Shown here: one piece after another, positions 13,559 through 14,305 of the stretch
Numbering within the stretch: the stretch's first letter is position 1
Layout: the number at the start of each line of letters is the position of its first letter
From: Rickettsiales bacterium
Lineage (GTDB): Bacteria > Pseudomonadota > Alphaproteobacteria > TMED109
Assembly: GCA_002720125.1 (NCBI GenBank)
Contig: PBGQ01000051.1
Coordinates: 1-14,305, forward strand
DNA: 14,305 bases
Direction: 5' to 3'
Translations under genes and position numbers: made by a program
The notes under the pieces: generated by a model
Told to the model about the DNA's origin: nothing
The model's database searches: none
Seen by the model: only the letters and a program-made list of their open reading frames with translations

Positions 13559-14305
13559 TAGGTATATTGTCAAATTTATCACTGTTATATAATATGTGAA
13601 TATATATTGAGGCTGCATACCCTAAAGCAATAACTGGAGTCCACTTAAGATGTCCAAAAAAAGTATAATTGCCTTTAGATTGACCCATTAAGGCAACTCC
13701 TGCAGCGGAACCAATTGATAACATGCTTCCTCCAACTCCTGCAGTAAGTGTTGCTAATAACCATTGACCTTGATCCATTTCAGGAAACATAGTCAGAACT
13801 GCATACATAACTGGTATATTATCTACTATTGCTGAAAATATTCCTACTAGAATATTAGCTACAGTCGGTCCTAAATCAATGTATGTAACTTCTGCGGTAT
13901 AAGATAAATATCCAAAAGCAGATAAACCACCAACACACATTAGCACTCCATAAAAGAAAAAAAGCGTATCCCATTCAGCCTTACCAACTTGTCTAAAAAT
14001 ATCAAACTTTTCTTCTATTGTAGAATTTGTTTTGAGTGATTTCTTCTTTAAGAAAAAACCGTAAATACTTAAAACTCCCAGGCCTGTTATCATTCCGAAC
14101 GTGGTAGGCAAATGATACTTTTGATGACTTATGACAGTTAACGTAATTGTTAATAAAAAAAGAATAATAGTAACTATTGCTCCATCTTTCAAGACAACTT
14201 CTTCAGAAGATTTTTCTGGGTTTTCTTTTGGAATTGCAAAATACATAATAGCAGCAGGCACTATATAATTTACTACTGAAGGTACAAAAATACTAAAAAA
14301 TCCGA
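13545..14305 (-). CDS. nhaD: Na+/H+ antiporter NhaD, C-terminal part (runs off window)
   Basis: The frame is open from the window edge to the TGA at 13545, giving about 252 residues, roughly the C-terminal half of a protein usually 450-500 long. The internal GTG at 14261 is not a real start, since the upstream codons ([14 protein letters not shown]) continue the same hydrophobic fold. The NhaD/IT-superfamily core is plain: [56 protein letters not shown] (in pieces) and [23 protein letters not shown] at the end. DNIP is the conserved ion-path motif. It exchanges sodium for protons across the inner membrane, fitting a salt-water habitat. It reads toward tRNA-Pro. Confidence 0.93.
   Translation of the reverse strand, partial: GFFSIFVPSVVNYIVPAAIMYFAIPKENPEKSSEEVVLKDGAIVTIILFLLTITLTVISHQKYHLPTTFGMITGLGVLSIYGFFLKKKSLKTNSTIEEKFDIFRQVGKAEWDTLFFFYGVLMCVGGLSAFGYLSYTAEVTYIDLGPTVANILVGIFSAIVDNIPVMYAVLTMFPEMDQGQWLLATLTAGVGGSMLSIGSAAGVALMGQSKGNYTFFGHLKWTPVIALGYAASIYIHILYNSDKFDNIPIVLG

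Overview
The window comes from a very AT-rich (roughly 30% GC by eye), tightly packed genome, most likely a streamlined, probably marine, alphaproteobacterium. Three things point there: the 16S rRNA fragment has the alphaproteobacterial form just after the 341 region (GGACAATGGGCGAAAGCC on the RNA strand) and a short 5' part; there is a bacterial homologue of the complex I accessory subunit NDUFS4, a gene largely confined to Alphaproteobacteria and mitochondria; and intergenic gaps are tiny or negative. I cannot place it at order level from sequence reading alone.

Layout. (1) 1-600: the 5' end of a 16S rRNA gene on the minus strand, leaving the window at base 1, with its leader (processing stem, boxA, TTGACA-type promoter). 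(2) 603-1250: a short, divergent crotonase-fold protein lacking both usual catalytic glutamates. (3) 1324-7550, plus strand: seven nearly contiguous genes for two transport systems. The first three form a NitT/TauT-type ABC importer (binding protein, permease, ATPase). The next four match the 'PQQ-dependent alcohol dehydrogenase-associated' set: ATPase, YVTN beta-propeller, periplasmic binding protein and ABC-2 permease. This set corresponds to PedB, PedA2, PedA1 and PedC of Pseudomonas putida, linked there to lanthanide-dependent alcohol oxidation. No quinoprotein dehydrogenase lies in the window. (4) 7558-9359: a cysteine synthase-family PLP enzyme and a 3-mercaptopyruvate-type sulfurtransferase, continuing the same strand. 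(5) 9349-10575, minus: a glutamate/aspartate:cation symporter whose 3' end overlaps the sulfurtransferase gene. (6) 10601-12138, plus: an exported DUF192 protein, a stand-alone ModE-type winged-helix regulator and a short-chain dehydrogenase. (7) 12154-12697, minus: a lipoprotein and a 35-residue membrane peptide. (8) 12851-14305, minus: nhaD (partial), tRNA-Pro(UGG), the NDUFS4-like gene and tRNA-Arg(UCU), in that transcriptional order.

How it fits together. The most coherent unit is region 3: a periplasmic ligand-capture and transport module that in other proteobacteria accompanies PQQ/lanthanide alcohol dehydrogenases, here sitting beside the rRNA operon and apart from its enzyme. Its ligand and even its direction of transport cannot be settled from sequence. 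Regions 4-8 look like ordinary housekeeping: sulfur amino acid metabolism, acidic amino acid uptake, sodium/proton balance and respiration. No mobile elements, CRISPR arrays or phage genes were seen. No protein-free stretch exceeds about 300 bases outside the rRNA gene and its leader.
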